Source of the DNA: Bradyrhizobium iriomotense
Lineage (GTDB): Bacteria > Pseudomonadota > Alphaproteobacteria > Rhizobiales > Xanthobacteraceae
DNA: 64,000 nucleotides
Direction: 5' to 3'
Assembly: GCF_018129405.1 (NCBI RefSeq)
Contig: NZ_JAFCLP010000008.1
Span: 124,001-188,000 of the forward strand
Part shown: positions 25,945-34,073 of the stretch, one piece after another
Layout of the letters: every line of letters begins with the position of its first letter
How positions within the stretch are numbered: the first letter of the stretch is position 1
Made by a program: the position numbers and the translations under genes
The notes under the pieces: generated by a model
Database searches by the model: none
Told to the model about the DNA's origin: nothing
What the model saw: the letters and a program-made list of their open reading frames with translations, nothing else

Positions 25945-25986
25945 AGCGGAGTTTTTAGCTGCCACCTCGGCTCGCCCACACCACCC

Positions 25987-26499
25987 TCACCCACCCTTGC
26001 CCAAATGCTCCAGCGCGTCCTCCGCCCGCAGCGGCACCCGTGACGCATCGTTGTTGAGGTCGACGAGTTGCACCAGCAGCCCCATCAGCGCCTTGCGGTC
26101 CGCGGGCTTGAGCGGCTCCAGCATGCGGGCCTGGGCGCGCTTGACGGCGGGGATGATCTCGCGCAGGATCGCCGCGCCGGATTTCGTCAGATAAAGCAGC
26201 TTGATCCGCTTGTCCTCGGGTGCCGGCTTGCGCTCGATATAGTCCTTGGCCTGGAGACGTTCGATCACGCTGCCGAGCGTGGAGCGGTCGAAGGCGATCA
26301 CGGCCGAGAGTCGCGTCGCGTCGATGCCGGGATGGGTGTGGATGGCGATCAGCGCGGCATATTGCACCGGCGTGAGGTCGAACGCCTTGCACTCCTCCAT
26401 GAAGATCGAGACCGCGATCTGCTGCATGCGCCGGAACAGATAGCCCGGCGCGGCATAGACCGCGTCGATCGTGATCGGAGCGGCTGGTTTACTCGGCAT
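25987..26499 (-). CDS. MarR-family transcriptional regulator of the aromatic cluster
   Basis: The 170-residue protein has the MarR winged helix: LTPVQYAALIAIHTHPGIDATRLSAVI, the recognition helix DRSTLGSVIERLQ and the wing YIERKPAPEDKRIKLLYLT. The start at 26499 gives the usual MarR N-terminus; a longer open frame upstream is Arg/Pro/Ser-rich and unlikely. It overlaps the GST gene by 11 bases and is co-transcribed with it. The two 20-base palindromes before the hydroxylase and the dioxygenase are the likely targets, with an aromatic acid or CoA ester as inducer (inference). Confidence 0.88.
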   Translation of the reverse strand: MPSKPAAPITIDAVYAAPGYLFRRMQQIAVSIFMEECKAFDLTPVQYAALIAIHTHPGIDATRLSAVIAFDRSTLGSVIERLQAKDYIERKPAPEDKRIKLLYLTKSGAAILREIIPAVKRAQARMLEPLKPADRKALMGLLVQLVDLNNDASRVPLRAEDALEHLGKGG

Positions 26500-27121
26500 C
26501 GGGCTGCCGCTCCGGCGCGGCATTGGCGAACGCAGGCAGCGCCTTGGCGGCGGCCTCCGCCGCGAGCAGGCGCGGATAGGCCGAGACATCGACGCCGAAG
26601 CGGCGCGCATTGGCGAGCTGCGGCACCAGGCAGAGATCGGCGAGCGTCGGCGCATCGCCGAAGCAGAACGGGCCCGCCTCGTTCTTGATCAACGTTTCAC
26701 AGGCCGACAGGCCCTCGCGGTTGACCCAGGCGGCCCAGTCCTGGACCTTCTCCTCGGCAAGGCCAAGCTCGCGCAGCCGCGCCAGCACCTTCAGATTCTG
26801 CACCGGATGGGTGTCGCAGGCGATCGCCAGCGCGAACGCGCGCACCCTGGCGCGGCGCAGCGGATCCTTCGGCAGCAGCGGCGGGTTGGGGTGCGTTTCG
26901 TCGAGCCATTCGATGATGGCGACCGATTGGGTCAGCACTGCGCCTGCATCGTTCTCCAGCGCCGGCACCAGGCCTTGCGGATTGATGGCAAGATAAGCGG
27001 GCGCACATTGCTCGCCCTTGCGTAAGTGATGCGGCAGATGCTCGGCGCCAAGGCCTTTGAGGTTCAGCGCGATTCGCACGCGATAGGCGGCGCTTGAGCG
27101 GAAATAGCCGTGCAGCTTCAT
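26489..27121 (-). CDS. Zeta-class glutathione S-transferase: maleylpyruvate/maleylacetoacetate isomerase
   Basis: The 210-residue enzyme has the zeta-class active-site motif SSAAYRVRIALNLKG (SSCxWRVRIAL in classical members, with Ser retained), NPQGLVPAL, TQSVAIIEWLDE and a C-terminal GDAPTLADLCLVPQ. In the gentisate pathway the homologous step isomerises maleylpyruvate to fumarylpyruvate with glutathione. Position between marR and gentisate dioxygenase favours that role over tyrosine catabolism. It is divergent from the dioxygenase and followed by marR. Confidence 0.85.
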   Translation of the reverse strand: MKLHGYFRSSAAYRVRIALNLKGLGAEHLPHHLRKGEQCAPAYLAINPQGLVPALENDAGAVLTQSVAIIEWLDETHPNPPLLPKDPLRRARVRAFALAIACDTHPVQNLKVLARLRELGLAEEKVQDWAAWVNREGLSACETLIKNEAGPFCFGDAPTLADLCLVPQLANARRFGVDVSAYPRLLAAEAAAKALPAFANAAPERQPDAE

Positions 27122-27144
27122 CGGAACCCTCCCTCATATTTTCT

Positions 27145-27224
27145 GTCATTCCGGGGCGGCTCGAAGGGCCGAACCTGGAATCTCGAGATTCCGGGTTCGA
27201 TGCTTAGCATCGCCCCGGAATGAC
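27145..27224. repeat. Palindromic intergenic repeat (family B)
   Basis: GTCATTCCGGGGCG ... CGCCCCGGAATGAC arms enclose a nested hairpin GGAATCTCGAGATTCC. The same family occurs at 30133-30234 and 59906-59982. It lies in the divergent promoter region between the GST and the dioxygenase, just upstream of the MarR site. Confidence 0.85.
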
Positions 27225-27260
27225 GACCTATCAGAGACGTTCAAGATTGACGCTACAAAG

Positions 27261-27280
27261 ATTGTCAGTATGCTGTCAAT
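27261..27280. promoter_or_regulatory. Candidate MarR operator upstream of gentisate dioxygenase
   Basis: ATTGTCAGTATGCTGTCAAT is symmetric at 16 of 20 positions. It ends 30 bases before the dioxygenase start and shares GT-AGTAT-CTGTCAAT with the site at 22967-22986. Its position between divergent GST-marR and dioxygenase genes suits control of both, including autoregulation. Confidence 0.7.
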
Positions 27281-27310
27281 CTCGACGAGAACGACGACGG
27301 GAGCCGCGCC

Positions 27311-28351
27311 ATGGAAGCCGTGACCAAGACGCCGGAACGCGAGGCGTTTTACAAGAAGATCGACGGCGAAAATCTCACCGCGCTGTGGACGGTGATGAGC
27401 GACCTGATCACGCCGGAGCCGAAGAGCGCCTGCCGGCCGCACTTATGGAAATTCGACGTCATCCGCGACTACATGACCGAGGCCGGCAAGCTGATCACGG
27501 CCAAGGAAGCTGAGCGGCGCGTGCTGGTGCTGGAGAACCCGGGCCTGCGCGGACAATCCAAGATCACGACCTCGCTCTATGCCGGCGTGCAGATGGTGGT
27601 GCCCGGCGACGTCGCGCCCGCGCACCGCCACAGCCAGTCGGCGCTACGCTTCGTGCTCGAAGGTAAGGGTGCCCACACTGCGGTGGACGGCGAGCGCACC
27701 GCGATGGAGCCCGGCGACTTCATCATCACGCCATCGATGACCTGGCATGACCATTCCAACGAGACCAGCGAGCCGATGTTCTGGCTCGACGGCCTCGACA
27801 TCCCGCTGGTGCAGTTCTTCGACTGCTCCTTCGCGGAAGGCTCCAAGGAGGACCAGCAGAAGATCACCAAGCCGGCCGGCGACAGCTTTGCGCGCTATGG
27901 CCACAATCTGCTGCCGGTCGATGTGAAGCGCAGCTCGAAGACCTCGCCGATCTTCAGCTATCCCTATGCCTATACCCGCGAGGCGCTGGAGAAGGCCAGG
28001 ACGAGCCAGGAGTGGGACGCCTGCCACGGGCTGAAGCTGAAGTTCAGCAATCCCGAGACCGGCGATTTCGCGATGCCGACCATCGGCACCTTCATCCAGC
28101 TGCTGCCGAAGGGTTTTAACACCGCACGTTATCGTTCGACCGATGCCACCGTGTTCTGTCCCATCGAAGGCCGTGGCCGCAGCCGCATCGGCGATGCCGT
28201 GTTCGAATGGGGCCCGCGCGATCTGTTCGTGGTGCCGAGCTGGCACTGGGTGACGCACGAGGCGGATGAGGACGCCGTGCTGTTCAGCTTCTCGGATCGG
28301 CCGGTGCAGCAGAAGCTGGACCTGTTTCGCGAAGATCGCGGGAACGCGTGA
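27311..28351 (+). CDS. gtdA: Gentisate 1,2-dioxygenase
   Basis: The 346-residue bicupin oxygenase has the iron-binding N-terminal cupin (APAHRHSQSALRFVLEG with two His and GDFIITPSMTWHDH with another His), the linker DGLDIPLVQFFDCSF and a second cupin (EGRGRSRIGDAVFEWGPRDLFVVPSWHWVTHEA). This is the usual gentisate dioxygenase size and order. It cleaves gentisate (2,5-dihydroxybenzoate) to maleylpyruvate. An operator palindrome lies 30 bases upstream. The fumarylpyruvate hydrolase that completes the pathway is not in this window. Confidence 0.92.
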   Translation: MEAVTKTPEREAFYKKIDGENLTALWTVMSDLITPEPKSACRPHLWKFDVIRDYMTEAGKLITAKEAERRVLVLENPGLRGQSKITTSLYAGVQMVVPGDVAPAHRHSQSALRFVLEGKGAHTAVDGERTAMEPGDFIITPSMTWHDHSNETSEPMFWLDGLDIPLVQFFDCSFAEGSKEDQQKITKPAGDSFARYGHNLLPVDVKRSSKTSPIFSYPYAYTREALEKARTSQEWDACHGLKLKFSNPETGDFAMPTIGTFIQLLPKGFNTARYRSTDATVFCPIEGRGRSRIGDAVFEWGPRDLFVVPSWHWVTHEADEDAVLFSFSDRPVQQKLDLFREDRGNA

Positions 28352-28378
28352 GCCCGAGGCATTGGCCTCACCCTCGGT

Positions 28379-28515
28379 GTCGTCCCGGCGAAGGCCGGGA
28401 CCCATAACCCCAGGGAGTGGTTTGGCGAAAGCTCGTAGTTGAGCCTTCGTTGGTACGGCGACCGTCGGACCTCGATAGATCACGCGGTATGGGTCCCGGC
28501 CTTCGCCGGGACGAC
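28379..28515. repeat. Palindromic intergenic repeat (family A)
   Basis: The 28-base arm at 28379-28406 and its inverse at 28488-28515 are identical to those of the 12171 copy. It lies between the convergent dioxygenase and ABC permease genes, almost abutting the permease stop. Confidence 0.9.
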
Positions 28516-28517
28516 AA

Positions 28518-29342
28518 CTACCGCCAGTGCAACAGCCGCGTCTCCAGCCAGCCGATCACCTTGCCCACCGCAAGCCCGAACACGGACAGGATCACCACGC
28601 CCGCGAGCAGCTGATCCGTCTGCATCAGATTGCCGGCCTGCAGCACGAAGGCGCCGATGCCGTATTGCGCGCCGATCATCTCGGCGCTGACGACCAGCAG
28701 CAGCGCGACGGAGGCGGTGATGCGGAAGCCGGCAAGGATCGCGGGCAGCGCGCCCGGCCAGATCACCTTGCGCACGATCGTGGCGAAAGGAACGTTGAAA
28801 CTCTGCGCCATGCGGATGAGGTTGCGCGGCACCGCATCGACGCCGCTATAGACAGAGATCGCGGTCGAGAAGAACACGCCAAGCGCAATGGTCGCGATCT
28901 TCGGCTCTTCGCCGATGCCAAGCCAGAGGATGAGCAGCGGCAGCAGCGCGATCTTCGGGATCGGGAACAGCGCCGAGATGAAGGTGATGCCGACGCTGCG
29001 CGCCAGCCGCGACAGGCCGATGGCAAATCCCACCGCTACGCCGGCCACTGTGCCGAGCAGCCAGCCGACGCCGATGCGCAACAGCGAAGCGGACAGATGC
29101 TGCCACAGCGCGCCCGAGATCGCGAGCTGGTAGATCGCCCGCGCGATGGCTGAGGGCGTCGGCAGGAACAACGCATTGACGAGGCCGGTGCTGCCGGCGG
29201 CCTGCCAGATTGCGATGACGAGCGCGAGCGCGATCCAGCCGCCGTAGCGGCTCGAGGCGGGCACGAAGCCCGCGCCGCGAAAGCGGACGCGCCGGGTCGC
29301 TTCGTCCTTCGCTGAAGTTTCCGCCGGGGCGCGGTCAAGCAT
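28518..29342 (-). CDS. NitT/TauT-type ABC transporter permease (second system)
   Basis: The 274-residue protein has about six membrane helices and the permease motif (SFNVPFATIVRKVIWPGALPAILAGFRI), like SsuC/TauC. Its start overlaps the ATPase gene by 8 bases. It forms the channel of the importer with the two genes upstream. Its neighbourhood (aromatic genes on one side, FAD oxidoreductase on the other) does not settle the ligand. Confidence 0.9.
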   Translation of the reverse strand: MLDRAPAETSAKDEATRRVRFRGAGFVPASSRYGGWIALALVIAIWQAAGSTGLVNALFLPTPSAIARAIYQLAISGALWQHLSASLLRIGVGWLLGTVAGVAVGFAIGLSRLARSVGITFISALFPIPKIALLPLLILWLGIGEEPKIATIALGVFFSTAISVYSGVDAVPRNLIRMAQSFNVPFATIVRKVIWPGALPAILAGFRITASVALLLVVSAEMIGAQYGIGAFVLQAGNLMQTDQLLAGVVILSVFGLAVGKVIGWLETRLLHWR

Positions 29343-30108
29343 GCTGGACCTCGCGCTCGGCGTCGATCGCCTCGTTGCGGATCAGCGACCAGATCTGGTT
29401 CTGAAGCGCCAGCAGCTTTTCGCGCGCCGCCGCCTCGCCGCGCGCCGCGCGCGTCATCGGCACGGTCACGACCTCGCGGATCCGGCCGGGCCGCCGCGAC
29501 AGCACCACGATGCGGTCGGCAAGGCGCGCGGCCTCTTCGAGATTGTGCGTGACATAGACCGCGCCCATGCCCCCATCGGCGAGCAGGCGAACAAAATCCT
29601 CCATCAAAAGCTCGCGCGTTTGCGAATCCAGCGCCGACAATGGCTCGTCCATCAGCAGGATCGCAGGCTTCACCGCCAGTGCGCGCGAAATGCCGACGCG
29701 CTGGCGCATGCCGCCGGAGAGCTGCTTCGGATAGGTCTGGCGAAAATCGGTCAGGCCCGTGCGGCGCAGGGCATCGTCGACCAGCGCACGGCGCTCTGCA
29801 GCCGAGAGCTGGGCGTGCAGCAGCGGGAATTCGACATTCTCCTCCACCGTCGCCCAGGGCAGCAGCGCGAAATCCTGGAACACGAAGGTCAGCGGATTGA
29901 GACTGTCCGCGGGCGGCGCCCCACGCAGCTCGGGCGCGCCTGATGTCGGCTGCAACAGCCCGCCGAGGATCGACAGCAGCGTACTCTTGCCGCAGCCGGA
30001 GGGCCCCACGATCGCCACCACCTCGCCCGCACCGACGGTGAAGGAGACGTCGTCGAGCACGGCGAGATCGCCGAAGCGATGAGTGATGTGATTGGCGATC
30101 AGGTCCAT
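29335..30108 (-). CDS. NitT/TauT-type ABC transporter ATP-binding protein (second system)
   Basis: The 257-residue ATPase has Walker A GPSGCGKST (35-43), Q-loop VFQDFALLPW, signature LSGGMRQR, Walker B ILLMDEP and H-loop VTHNLEEA; all are intact. It powers the permease that follows with an 8-base overlap. A family B repeat (30133-30234) separates it from the binding-protein gene, yet the three genes are probably one transcription unit. Confidence 0.92.
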   Translation of the reverse strand: MDLIANHITHRFGDLAVLDDVSFTVGAGEVVAIVGPSGCGKSTLLSILGGLLQPTSGAPELRGAPPADSLNPLTFVFQDFALLPWATVEENVEFPLLHAQLSAAERRALVDDALRRTGLTDFRQTYPKQLSGGMRQRVGISRALAVKPAILLMDEPLSALDSQTRELLMEDFVRLLADGGMGAVYVTHNLEEAARLADRIVVLSRRPGRIREVVTVPMTRAARGEAAAREKLLALQNQIWSLIRNEAIDAEREVQHA

Positions 30109-30132
30109 TCTGTCTCGTCTATCCTGTTCTCC

Positions 30133-30234
30133 GTCGTTCCGGGATGATCCGAAGGATCAGACCCGGAACCTCGAGATTCTCAGGTGCGCAAGTGCGCACC
30201 ATAGTTCGATGCTTCGCATCGCCCCGGAATGACG
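30133..30234. repeat. Palindromic intergenic repeat (family B)
   Basis: GTCGTTCCGGG... and ...CCCCGGAATGACG form the outer arms, with an inner GGTGCGCAAGTGCGCACC hairpin. It sits inside the ABC operon between the binding-protein and ATPase genes, where it could stabilise the upstream mRNA or reduce downstream expression. Confidence 0.85.
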
Positions 30235-30240
30235 GATACA

Positions 30241-31245
30241 TCAATCCGCCTTCACAAAATCCTTGGCGATGATCGCATTCACGTCAAAACCCTTGTCGGC
30301 AAAGCCCTGCTCCTGCAGCCATTTGATCTGGTTGTCGACGTTCTTCACGTCGAGCTTGCCGTCGGGGTCGATATAGGCGCAGTTGCCGACCACCTGCTCG
30401 ACCGGCAGGTTGGTGTATTTTGCGATGATCTCCAGCAGCGGTTTTGTCTGCTCGTTGATCGGCGCGACACCGTCCTTCATGGCGGCGAGGATGACGTCAT
30501 GATATTCACGGTCGGCCTTCGCGAGCACGCCGAGGAATTTCGTCACCAGCGCCTTGTTGGTCAGCGTCTTCGGCGAAGCGAACACCGCGCCCAGCTGCCA
30601 CGGCGTCTCGTCGCCGACCCAGCCCAGGAATTTCGCGCCGCCCTCGTCCATCAGTTTTCGCGCGGTGGAGATGGGCAGCAGCGCTGCATCGACGGTTTCG
30701 CCCTTCAGCGCGGCGGCTGCATTCGACAGCGATTGCAGCGGCACGATCTTCACGTCCGCAAGCTTGAAGCCGTATTTGTCGGCGAGCAGGCCGAGCGAAT
30801 AGTGAAAGCTCGAGCCAACCTGGGTCATCGCCACGCGCTTGCCCGCAAGATCCTTCGGCGTCTTCAGGCCGGCAGCATAGGCGTTGTTGCTGGCGAAATA
30901 GCCAATCAGGGGATAGCCTGCTTTCTCGCGGCTCATGCCGCCGATCACCTTCAGCGTGCCCTTGCCGGCGAGATTGTAGAGACCGGCGGTGAAGGCGGTG
31001 ACGCCGAAATCGACATCACCCGAGGTGGTGGCGACCGCGATCGGCTGCGCCGCGTCGAAGAACTTGAGCTCGACATCGAGGCCGGCTTCGCGAAAATAGC
31101 CCTTGTCCTGCGCGATGAAAACAGGCGCAGAGGAAGACAGGCGGAGCACGCCGACCTTGGCCTTCAGCGCGTCCTCGGCGCGCGCCGCGCCCATCGCCAT
31201 GATCGCCAACAGGCCAGCAGCTGCGAGCCGTGCAATTCCGATCAT
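30241..31245 (-). CDS. ABC transporter substrate-binding protein, NMT1/SsuA-like (second system)
   Basis: The 334-residue periplasmic protein has a signal peptide (ending ARA-E near 23) and the NMT1-type N-terminus VGVLRLSSSAPVFIAQDKGYFREAGLDVEL, then the ligand-contact ATTSGDVDFGVTAFT. It binds an unknown small molecule for the importer encoded just downstream. The FAD oxidoreductase gene lies 33 bases upstream in the same direction, so the four genes probably form one operon under the divergent LysR. Confidence 0.9.
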   Translation of the reverse strand: MIGIARLAAAGLLAIMAMGAARAEDALKAKVGVLRLSSSAPVFIAQDKGYFREAGLDVELKFFDAAQPIAVATTSGDVDFGVTAFTAGLYNLAGKGTLKVIGGMSREKAGYPLIGYFASNNAYAAGLKTPKDLAGKRVAMTQVGSSFHYSLGLLADKYGFKLADVKIVPLQSLSNAAAALKGETVDAALLPISTARKLMDEGGAKFLGWVGDETPWQLGAVFASPKTLTNKALVTKFLGVLAKADREYHDVILAAMKDGVAPINEQTKPLLEIIAKYTNLPVEQVVGNCAYIDPDGKLDVKNVDNQIKWLQEQGFADKGFDVNAIIAKDFVKAD

Positions 31246-31278
31246 CCCGTTTCCTCCGTCGTCTTCTTTAGCAGCCCG

Positions 31279-32646
31279 TCACAGACCTTCTGGTACGGGC
31301 TGATCCCGCCCGATAAAGGCGCCCTGTTGTTTCAACGTTTCCTGCAATTTTTCAATGGGGATTTCGCGTGGAATGCGGTTTCCGGAGAGTGCCAGCGCGG
31401 CGGCGGAACCGGCGGCTTCGCCCATCACGAAACAGGCACCGGAGACCCGCGCCGCCGACTGGCCCTCATGGGTCATCGAGGCGCAGCGGCCGGCGACCAG
31501 GAGGTTGTCGACGCCTTCGGGCACCAGCATGCGGTAGGGCAGCTCATTGTAGCCGCGCGACTCGGGGATCGGCGGGAAGGTGAAGACGACATCGCCGGGA
31601 ACATGGGCCTCGATCGGCCAACCGTTGACGCCGATGGAGTCCTCGAACGAGGCGCAACCGAGCACGTCCTCGCCGCTGAGCTGGTAGCCGCCCTTGATGC
31701 GGCGGGTCTCGCGGATGCCGAGCTGCGGCGGCAGGTCGACGATGTAGGATTTTTCAAAGCCCGGCACCGTGCTACGCAAGAACTCGTACGCGGCGAGCGC
31801 CTGCTTGCGGCCTTCGATCTCGCCGCGGGTGAGATCGTCGGGCTCGATGCCGTTGATGGCGTGGCCGTCCTCGCGCGCGACCTGCGTAAAGTTCACCCGC
31901 CACTCGATGCCGGATTTTTGCGGCCGTACGATCGCGCTCTTGCGCGGGAATGTGTGCGTGCCGGCCGCAAGGGCCTTTTCCATCAATTGCGGGATGGTGC
32001 GCCAGGCCTCGCCGGCCTTGTCCGGATCGATTCCGTTGAGACGCAGCATCATCGACGGATAAAGCGGATGACCGTGCTCGTCGCCGATTTCGAACGGCGC
32101 GCCGGCCCACACGGCAAGATCGCCGTCGCCGGAGCAATCAATGAAGATCTCCGCGCGCACCGCCTGGCGTCCGGCCTTGGTCTCGACCAGCAGCGCGTCG
32201 ATGCGGCGGTCATCGCCCATCACCACGCCGGCGCCGAGCGCATGGAAGAGGAGGTTCACCCCGTGGCTGGCGAGCAGTTGATCGGCCGCGATCTTGTAGG
32301 CCGCGGTGTCGTAGGCCTGAGCGAAGACCTTGCCGAGGATCAGATGCGGCGTGTTGAGGCCATTGAGCAGATCAATGCGTGCCAACAGCTCGGACGCCAT
32401 GCCCTGCACCAGCCGGTGCGCCTTGCCGTAGACATTGCCGTGCAGGCCGCAGAAATTGGTAACACCGGCGGCCGTGCCCATGCCGCCGAGAAAGCCGTAG
32501 CGCTCGATCAGCAGCGTCTTGCGTCCGGCGCGCGCCGCGGAGGCCGCCGCGACAATTCCGGCGGGACCGCCGCCGAGCACCACGACTTCATATTCGCCGT
32601 AGAGCGGCACTTTGCGCGCTGGTTCTTCGATCGTCGTGGCCAGCAT
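31279..32646 (-). CDS. FAD-dependent oxidoreductase (FAD_oxidored family)
   Basis: The 455-residue enzyme starts at 32646 (GGGAAGGGACG upstream). It has the dinucleotide-binding VVVLGGGPAGIVAAASAARAGRKT, an FAD-contact IDCSGDGDLAVWAGAPFEIGD and C-terminal LLVAGRCASMTHEGQSAARVSGACFVMGEAAG. Members oxidise or reduce unknown substrates, and some act in catabolism of heterocyclic or hydroxy compounds. It is the first gene of the leftward operon with the NMT1-type importer, so it likely acts on the imported ligand. A long open frame upstream of this start lacks coding character. Confidence 0.85.
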   Translation of the reverse strand: MLATTIEEPARKVPLYGEYEVVVLGGGPAGIVAAASAARAGRKTLLIERYGFLGGMGTAAGVTNFCGLHGNVYGKAHRLVQGMASELLARIDLLNGLNTPHLILGKVFAQAYDTAAYKIAADQLLASHGVNLLFHALGAGVVMGDDRRIDALLVETKAGRQAVRAEIFIDCSGDGDLAVWAGAPFEIGDEHGHPLYPSMMLRLNGIDPDKAGEAWRTIPQLMEKALAAGTHTFPRKSAIVRPQKSGIEWRVNFTQVAREDGHAINGIEPDDLTRGEIEGRKQALAAYEFLRSTVPGFEKSYIVDLPPQLGIRETRRIKGGYQLSGEDVLGCASFEDSIGVNGWPIEAHVPGDVVFTFPPIPESRGYNELPYRMLVPEGVDNLLVAGRCASMTHEGQSAARVSGACFVMGEAAGSAAALALSGNRIPREIPIEKLQETLKQQGAFIGRDQPVPEGL

Positions 32647-32757
32647 GGCGCGTCCCTTCCCAAAATTCCTTGCTTGCGGGCGACTATGAATTAACGCGCA
32701 GCAGGCTACAATCCACCAAAATATGCGATCAGCTTTCACGAATCGAGAAAGGTGAAG

Positions 32758-33642
32758 ATGGACATCCTCGTGAACCTCCAGGCCTTCCTCGCCACCGCGG
32801 ATGCCGCCGGCTTCTCGGCCGCGGCACGCAAGCTCAATGTCTCGACCTCCGTCGTCGCCAAGCGCGTCACGCAACTGGAGGCGCGGATCGGCACGCCGCT
32901 GTTTCACCGTTCGACGCGGCAATTGCGCCTGACCGAGGCCGGCCAGCGCTACGTGCATCGCGCGCGCGGCGTCGTCACTGACGCCACCGACCTGCTCTCG
33001 CGCATGGGCGAGAAGGGCCACGATCTGGTCGATCACCTCCGCATCAAGGCGCCGACCTCGCTGACGGTGGCGCGCCTTGCCGACGCCTTCAGCGCCTTCC
33101 AGACCCAGAACCCGCGATTAAAACTCGAGATCGTGCTGATCGATCGCCCGGTCGATCCCGTCACCGAAGGCTTTGACATCGCCATCGGCGCCTTCCCGCA
33201 TTCCTTCGGCGGTGTGGTCGACGAGCCCCTGTGTCTGCTGAAGCGGCTGCTGTGCGCCTCGCCCGCGTACCTGAAGAAGCACGGCACGCCGAAACATCCG
33301 CGCGACCTGGTCGAGCACCGCTGCCTCAGTTTTCTGCCGACGGGACCGGAGTGGATCTTTGACGGGCCGCGCGGCCGCATCAGCATCCAGGTCAGTCCAT
33401 TACTCTCCTCCAACGAAGGCCACGTGCTGGCGCGCAGCGCGATCGCCGGCAACGGCATCGCGCTGATGTCACATTATCTCGTCGCGGATGCCTTGCGTGA
33501 CGGCAGGCTGAAGCCCGTGCTGCGCGACTTTCCGATTCCGGAATTGTGGGTGAAGGCTGCAATCCCCGAGCGGCGGCGCAACGCCGCTGCGGTGCAGGCG
33601 CTGCTGACGCTGCTGAAAACGTCATTGGCGCCGTCGCTGTGA
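32758..33642 (+). CDS. LysR-family transcriptional regulator
   Basis: The 294-residue protein has the LysR helix-turn-helix (LQAFLATADAAGFSAAARKLNVSTSVVAKRVTQLEARIG-TPLFHRSTR) and an effector-binding domain. Start: ATG at 32758 with GAAAGG upstream; a GTG two codons earlier is possible. It is divergent from the FAD oxidoreductase-ABC operon with a 111-base gap, the classic arrangement for a LysR controlling its neighbour. Confidence 0.9.
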   Translation: MDILVNLQAFLATADAAGFSAAARKLNVSTSVVAKRVTQLEARIGTPLFHRSTRQLRLTEAGQRYVHRARGVVTDATDLLSRMGEKGHDLVDHLRIKAPTSLTVARLADAFSAFQTQNPRLKLEIVLIDRPVDPVTEGFDIAIGAFPHSFGGVVDEPLCLLKRLLCASPAYLKKHGTPKHPRDLVEHRCLSFLPTGPEWIFDGPRGRISIQVSPLLSSNEGHVLARSAIAGNGIALMSHYLVADALRDGRLKPVLRDFPIPELWVKAAIPERRRNAAAVQALLTLLKTSLAPSL

Positions 33643-33665
33643 GCCGCGTCGATCGTGAGGCGGCG

Positions 33666-33739
33666 GTAGCCCGCATGAGCGAAGCGACATGCGGGACTCT
33701 CGCGACATTCCCGGATGTCGCTTCGCTTATCCGGGCTAC
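33666..33739. repeat. Palindromic intergenic repeat (family D)
   Basis: GTAGCCCGCATGAGCGAAGC... pairs imperfectly with ...GCTTCGCTTATCCGGGCTAC. The GCGAAGCGACAT / ATGTCGCTTCGC core is exact. It occurs between the LysR gene and a small secreted gene. Confidence 0.8.
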
Positions 33740-33803
33740 GAGGTGCGCGCCTGTCACAACATCGCAGTTGCTCTCGCGTGACGGAACTGAGAGAAGGGCC
33801 GCC

Positions 33804-34073
33804 ATGGATTCGACATTCGTGAAATACGCATTCGCCGCCCTGATCGTTCTCGCGATCTCAACCACCGCTGCCTCCGCGGTGGAGCAAAACTGCCGCTTCA
33901 TCCAGGCCAAGCCCGATCGCGAGGCGTGCTACAAGCGTCAGGAGGAAGAGCTTGCCGCGAAGCGCAAGCCCGCCGCGCCGACCGAGAGCACGACGCTCGA
34001 AACACTGCGCCAGATGCGACAGGACGACGACGCCGTCTACCGCAGCATCAACAACATCTGCCGCGGCTGCTAA
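33804..34073 (+). CDS. Small secreted protein, function unknown
   Basis: The 89-residue product has a signal peptide (ending ASA-V near 24), mature NCRFIQAKPDREACYKRQEEELAAKRK, and a C-terminal CRGC. The charged middle is helical in character. Four Cys suggest disulfides. The start has GAGAGAAGGG upstream. Its stop overlaps the convergent TPR gene's stop by 4 bases. No function assigned. Confidence 0.75.
   Translation: MDSTFVKYAFAALIVLAISTTAASAVEQNCRFIQAKPDREACYKRQEEELAAKRKPAAPTESTTLETLRQMRQDDDAVYRSINNICRGC

Noticed and set aside
30229-32694. Very long open frame (over 800 codons) on the plus strand across the second ABC system
   Set aside because: It is antisense to two well-supported genes. 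Composition is rich in Arg/Ala/Gly/His and Asp-Val repeats typical of shadow frames in GC-rich DNA.
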